Of a stretch of 15,923 nucleotides of DNA, positions 12,756 through 15,923 are shown in pieces. Origin of the DNA: CAILAD01 sp964397085 (GTDB lineage: Bacteria > Patescibacteriota > Saccharimonadia > CAILAD01 > BJGX01). The position numbers and the translations under genes were made by a program. The notes under the pieces are model-generated. The model worked only from the letters and a program-made list of their open reading frames with translations, was not told the origin of the DNA and ran no database searches. Location of the stretch: positions 1 to 15,923 of the forward strand of contig CAYNHH010000019.1 of the NCBI GenBank assembly GCA_964397085.1. Direction: 5' to 3'. Numbering within the stretch: position 1 is the first letter of the stretch; every line of letters starts with the position of its first letter.

Positions 12756-13232
12756 TTACTTTACGTGGGTTTGTGAACTCGCACAGATCGCAATAGCCAA
12801 TGCATCGGCAGCGTCATCTGGCTTGGGCAAGACATTGAGCTTGAGAATTTTTTGCACCATAGACTGCACTTGGCGCTTAGTAGCTTGACCATACCCGGTC
12901 ACAGACTGTTTGACCTGAAGTGGTGTGTACTCTACTAGTTTGAGGTCAGCTTTCTGAGCAGCTAATAATACTACTCCGCGAGCTTGGCCAACAGTAATTG
13001 CTGTTGTTACATTTCGGGCAAAGAATAGCTGCTCAACGGCAACTACATCGGGGTTGTGCTTTGCTATTAGCTCTTCAATATCTTGAAATATTATCAGTAG
13101 CCTATTAGACATATCAAGCTCTTTTGCAGTTGATACTACGCCATAATCAATTGCCGTCAGCCTGCCATTTTCTTTGAAAACTATTCCAAAACCAGTGGTG
13201 GCAGTACCGGGATCAATGCCGAGAATTTTCAT
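12756..13232 (-). CDS. ruvC: Holliday junction resolvase RuvC
   Basis: RuvC cuts Holliday junctions as a dimer with an RNase H-like fold. All four acidic catalytic positions can be placed: D7 (GIDPGT), E67 (VAVEQLFF), and D140 and D143 (PDDAADALAIAI). The 158 residues are near family length. The ATG overlaps the yebC stop by one base (TAATG), which indicates coupling. It ends 44 bases ahead of ruvA. Confidence 0.98.
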   Translation of the reverse strand: MKILGIDPGTATTGFGIVFKENGRLTAIDYGVVSTAKELDMSNRLLIIFQDIEELIAKHNPDVVAVEQLFFARNVTTAITVGQARGVVLLAAQKADLKLVEYTPLQVKQSVTGYGQATKRQVQSMVQKILKLNVLPKPDDAADALAIAICASSQTHVK

Positions 13233-13966
13233 TATTCCATCTTATTTAAGATTTCATCGGGAATATCATAATTAGATGTGACAGAAATGACGTCATCTAA
13301 ATCATCAAGGGCGTCTATTAGCCTAAGTAGAGTTTGAGCTTTCTTTTCATCATCTACCAGAATAGTCTGAGATGCTTTCATTTCTACATCAGCAGACTCC
13401 ACCATGTCACCAAGCGCATCTTTAATGCTTTCAAGATCTGACGGATTTGTATAAATCACTATCTGATCTCCAGAATCGTCAATATCTGTTGCGCCAGCAT
13501 CTATTGCTGAGAGTTCTGCCTCATCTTTATTGGCATCAATTTTGCATACAATGACACCTTTGGGTTCAAACAAGTAGTCTACTGAGCCAGTTGCCCCAAG
13601 ATTACCACCATGCTTGGTAAATGTAGATCTAACGTCCGGGCCAGTACGGTTGCGGTTGTCAGTAAGCGCTCGGGCCATAATAGCTACACCCGCTGGACCA
13701 TAGCCTTCATAGGTAAGCTCTTCTAAAGCCGCACCGCCACTGGCACCACTACCCTTTGCAATTGCTCTTTCAATATTGACAGCTGGCACGTTGTTGGCCT
13801 TGGCTTTCTGTACAGCTAGACGCAACTTAAAATTCATATCTGGGTCAGCACCTTCACGAGCAGCAAGCGTTATTTCGCTTGCCATCTTGGTGAAGATTTT
13901 GCCGCGCTTGGCATCGGTGGCACCTTTCTTGTGCTTTATGCTTGCCCATTTACTGTGTCCTGACAT
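13232..13966 (-). CDS. yebC: YebC/TACO1-family protein
   Basis: YebC/TACO1 proteins act in translation (relief of ribosome stalling) and were earlier described as transcription regulators. The 244-residue sequence starts with the hallmark MSGHSKWASIKHKKG and continues FTKMASEITLAAREG, NNVPAVNIERAIAKG and YEGYGPAGVAIMARALTDN. Full length. AGGAG for this gene overlaps the comEC stop codon. Its position just before ruvC is a widespread gene order. Confidence 0.98.
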   Translation of the reverse strand: MSGHSKWASIKHKKGATDAKRGKIFTKMASEITLAAREGADPDMNFKLRLAVQKAKANNVPAVNIERAIAKGSGASGGAALEELTYEGYGPAGVAIMARALTDNRNRTGPDVRSTFTKHGGNLGATGSVDYLFEPKGVIVCKIDANKDEAELSAIDAGATDIDDSGDQIVIYTNPSDLESIKDALGDMVESADVEMKASQTILVDDEKKAQTLLRLIDALDDLDDVISVTSNYDIPDEILNKME

Positions 13967-13975
13967 ACTTTTCTC

Positions 13976-15448
13976 CTAAGGTTTATTCTCAAATGCTATT
14001 ACATTTGGTAACTGATCTATATCTGTAATTGTATCATTATCTTTTGAATCTGATAAGGTTTTGGGCATTGAACGAACATAGAATGGCACGCAACTAACAG
14101 CGACATAATAGAATGCAATTAGCTTAAGCGATACGTCTTTGAGTTGTATATTCGCAAACTGCCAATGCGACAGATAGTATAGTAGATCGAAAAGCGTAAG
14201 TAGCATCCAATTGATTGGTCTGCCAATTGCTATAAACGCTATACTGGGTACGAGTATTCCAGCGAGTGCAGAGGCAAATCCAAGAAACATGAGAAAAGGA
14301 ATAAGCGGCATAACTATGAGATTACTCATGGGCGCAATGAGACTAATTTGACCAAACTTGTAAGCTACTAGGCCGGCAGTAGCTAGCTGGGCCGCTAGAG
14401 TTACTGAAAGAATATCATTGAGAAACACTGGCTTACCTGGCAGAATGTAACTAATCTTGGGTGATAATACAGTAATGCCAAGAAGTGACAAGAATGAAAG
14501 TTGCCAACCTATATCACTGAGTATACTACTTGGCTGCAAAGCTACCATTGCAACTGCTACTATAGCCATGCATACCAGCAGATTGAGGCGCTTGCCATAA
14601 TAGTTTGCCAGCAAAAACAATGCGCACATAATACCTGCCCGTAATATTGAAGCGCTTGCACCAGAGATAATTACAAATCCAAGTATTATCCAAAGTGAGC
14701 CTATTAGCCCTCCCCAGCGCCAATCTTTGGCAAAACGTCGTTGTAAAAACCCTACCAGAATTGTTAGATTGTAGCCCGAGACAGCCACTATATGTGATAA
14801 GCCGAGCAGTGTGAGTGTATCTTGCATTGGCTTGGGTAATGCGCTGCGCGAGCCTATGAGTAGGCCAGCCATAAAGGCAGAGGTGTCTTTGGGTAGTGTG
14901 GTGTCTAGGCCTTTTATAAAGTTTTGTTTTATTTGAATCATCACTGGTTGATTTGCATTTATAACAACTACGTCTGCATAGCTAATCAAACTCTCTGCCT
15001 TACCTAGACCAGCTTTGAGCTTACCACTTACTCTTACTACCTGACCTTCTTTGGCAAAACCAGCAATTGTTTTTACTCTTAGCAGTCCTTGGGTAGATAT
15101 GCCTTCTACTCTTACGTCGCGCAGATAAAAGACATAGTTATGGTACTCGTCCCATCGAGTTTCGCCGTCTATTGTACCTACTACACTTACTTTTTGATTT
15201 TGAAATTGCAATGCACTAGGTAATAAATGGCTACTGTAGTAACTGTACCGCCAAACTCCAAGTAGTAAGCCAATAGCAACAAATATAGTATAGCCAATTT
15301 TACTTTTAACTTTTACAAGACTTAGTGCCGATACTAGTATTAATGCAACATACCAAGCTAGTTGTACTGGCATCAAAAAATTAGCGGCCATAATTATACC
15401 GGCCAAAAATCCTGCTGATACACTGATTATTTGAGTACCCCTACGCAT
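13976..15448 (-). CDS. comEC: ComEC/Rec2 DNA-uptake channel lacking the nuclease-like domain
   Basis: ComEC carries single-stranded DNA across the inner membrane in natural transformation. The 490 residues show an N-terminal helical region (about 7-70), an OB-like soluble domain (about 85-165), and the Competence domain of many helices (about 190-460) with FMAGLLIGSRSALP (192-205) and SHIVAVSGYNLTIL (218-231), the family's most conserved stretch. The C-terminal metallo-beta-lactamase domain of longer ComEC proteins (about 750 residues) is absent; the sequence ends in a polar tail. No clear Shine-Dalgarno precedes the ATG. It is the first gene of the series leading to ruvB. Overlap between its stop and the yebC ribosome-binding site supports an operon. 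Confidence 0.93.
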   Translation of the reverse strand: MRRGTQIISVSAGFLAGIIMAANFLMPVQLAWYVALILVSALSLVKVKSKIGYTIFVAIGLLLGVWRYSYYSSHLLPSALQFQNQKVSVVGTIDGETRWDEYHNYVFYLRDVRVEGISTQGLLRVKTIAGFAKEGQVVRVSGKLKAGLGKAESLISYADVVVINANQPVMIQIKQNFIKGLDTTLPKDTSAFMAGLLIGSRSALPKPMQDTLTLLGLSHIVAVSGYNLTILVGFLQRRFAKDWRWGGLIGSLWIILGFVIISGASASILRAGIMCALFLLANYYGKRLNLLVCMAIVAVAMVALQPSSILSDIGWQLSFLSLLGITVLSPKISYILPGKPVFLNDILSVTLAAQLATAGLVAYKFGQISLIAPMSNLIVMPLIPFLMFLGFASALAGILVPSIAFIAIGRPINWMLLTLFDLLYYLSHWQFANIQLKDVSLKLIAFYYVAVSCVPFYVRSMPKTLSDSKDNDTITDIDQLPNVIAFENKP

Positions 15449-15484
15449 GCAACTAGCTTAGTTTCTTGCGGTGTGCGCATGCAA
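15444..15484. repeat. Direct repeat CGCATGCAA flanking the comEC start
   Basis: CGCATGCAA occurs at 15444-15452 (over the comEC start codon) and at 15476-15484, start points 32 bases apart (about three helical turns). The core GCATGC is palindromic. It may be an operator site or chance. Confidence 0.4.
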
Positions 15485-15502
15485 GCATGGAGCACTTTCA
15501 GA

Positions 15503-15531
15503 TTGACTTTTACTCTGAAATAAGCTTAAAT
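15503..15531 (+). promoter_or_regulatory. Promoter of tRNA-Lys(TTT)
   Basis: TTGACT (15503-15508), a 17-base spacer and TTAAAT (15526-15531), 17 bases before the tRNA. It is divergent from comEC. Confidence 0.6.
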
Positions 15532-15548
15532 GAGAAGGTTATTATTAT

Positions 15549-15625
15549 GGGTCCGTAGCTCAGTTGGTTAGAGCACCTGCCTTTTAAGCAGGGTGTCGTG
15601 AGTTCGAGTCTCACCGGACCCACCA
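15549..15625 (+). tRNA. tRNA-Lys (anticodon TTT)
   Basis: Acceptor GGGTCCG pairs with CGGACCC, the D stem is GCTC/GAGC, the anticodon stem CCTGC/GCAGG encloses loop CTTTTAA, and the T arm is GTGAG-TTCGAGT-CTCAC. Anticodon TTT reads AAA and AAG. CCA is encoded. Together with tRNA-Lys(CTT) at the left end, the window carries both lysine isoacceptors. Confidence 0.98.
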
Positions 15626-15628
15626 TAG

Positions 15629-15660
15629 AAAAAACCTCAGTTTTTACACTGAGGTTTTTT
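15629..15660. terminator. Two-way terminator between tRNA-Lys and the RimK-like gene
   Basis: The 13-bp stem 15629-15641 with 15648-15660 has a six-base loop; an A6 tract opens it and a T6 tract closes it. It serves the plus-strand tRNA and the minus-strand gene ending at 15686. Confidence 0.93.
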
Positions 15661-15685
15661 CTTGTCCTTGAGATAATATTTGTTG

Positions 15686-15923
15686 CTAGGCACCAATGCG
15701 ATCTTTGCGGCGCTTACCTGCTGCTTTTGCCACTACATAATCGATAATCTCACCAGCAATATCTTCGCCAGTCTGCGCTTCAATACCACCAAGTCCTGGG
15801 CTTGAGTTGACCTCAAGTACGAGCGGGCCACGCTTAGAGCGGATAATATCTACGCCAGCAATTGGTAAGCCGAGGGTGCGGGCTGCCTTAATGGCAATAT
15901 TGGTTTCTTTCTTAGTCAGCTCT
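15686..15923 (-). CDS. RimK-type ATP-grasp ligase, C-terminal part
   Basis: The gene enters from the right edge; only the last 79 codons are seen, ending at TAG (15688-15686). The translation contains AIKAARTLGLPIAGVDI, then IRSKRGPLVLEVNSSPGLGG and IEAQTGEDIAGEIIDY, followed by a basic tail. The E-x-N in LEVNSSPG is the metal-binding motif near the end of ATP-grasp domains, and the surrounding sequence is of the RimK kind (ligases adding glutamate or similar residues to peptides such as ribosomal protein S6). Substrate cannot be told without the N-terminal part; coenzyme gamma-F420 ligases and related peptide ligases share this region. Confidence 0.9.
   Translation of the reverse strand, partial: ELTKKETNIAIKAARTLGLPIAGVDIIRSKRGPLVLEVNSSPGLGGIEAQTGEDIAGEIIDYVVAKAAGKRRKDRIGA

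Noticed and set aside
1..15923. CRISPR array, transposase, prophage or defence island
   Set aside because: No regularly spaced repeats, no integrase or transposase reading frame, and no known defence gene were seen; nearly all genes are housekeeping or common membrane proteins.

Overview
The window reads as an ordinary chromosomal stretch from a small-genome bacterium. The best overall guess is a Patescibacteria/CPR lineage, probably Saccharibacteria-like. This is inferred from the compact layout, short versions of housekeeping proteins (ComEC without its metallo-beta-lactamase domain, a 131-residue TsaB), RNase Y, a type IV pilin next to pilM, and several small membrane proteins of unknown role. 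UGA is used as a normal stop (for example at the ends of tsaB and tsaE), so the UGA-to-glycine recoding of Gracilibacteria/Absconditabacteria is not supported. The base composition leans to AT.

Layout. Positions 1-340 hold two minus-strand tRNA genes, Arg(TCG) followed by Lys(CTT), separated by an unusually structured spacer of about 180 bases that includes a partial copy of the tRNA-Arg 3' end. A small PLDc_N-like membrane protein follows (429-818, minus) with a terminator. Positions 1091-1450 are a plus-strand run of tRNA-Gly(TCC), tRNA-Arg(TCT) and tRNA-His(GTG), closed by a two-way terminator. Then comes a long minus-strand series: a membrane protein with one domain duplicated on each side of its membrane segment (1512-2840), the magnesium channel MgtE (2876-4135), the operon rny, an NTF2-like membrane protein and HU (6615 down to 4175), and the operon of a lamin-tail-domain surface protein, tsaE and tsaB (8819 down to 6744).

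A divergent plus-strand pair encodes a type IV pilin and PilM (8968-10500). It converges on, and overlaps, a bacterial PH-domain membrane protein (11077 down to 10460). Upstream of that lies comEC-yebC-ruvC-ruvA-ruvB (15448 down to 11114), which joins DNA uptake, translation/regulation and Holliday-junction processing. The right end has a plus-strand tRNA-Lys(TTT), a terminator, and the C-terminal part of a RimK-type ATP-grasp ligase running off the window.

Functionally the genes cover translation (six tRNAs, t6A synthesis by TsaE/TsaB), RNA decay (RNase Y), chromosome structure and recombination (HU, RuvABC), DNA uptake and surface appendages (ComEC, pilin, PilM), and magnesium entry (MgtE). 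I see no CRISPR array, prophage, transposase or defence system. The less ordinary signals are the tRNA-Arg/tRNA-Lys spacer, an A19:U56 swap in tRNA-Gly, the protein with twin domains on both sides of the membrane, extended -10 promoters with two apparently leaderless genes, and several gene overlaps.
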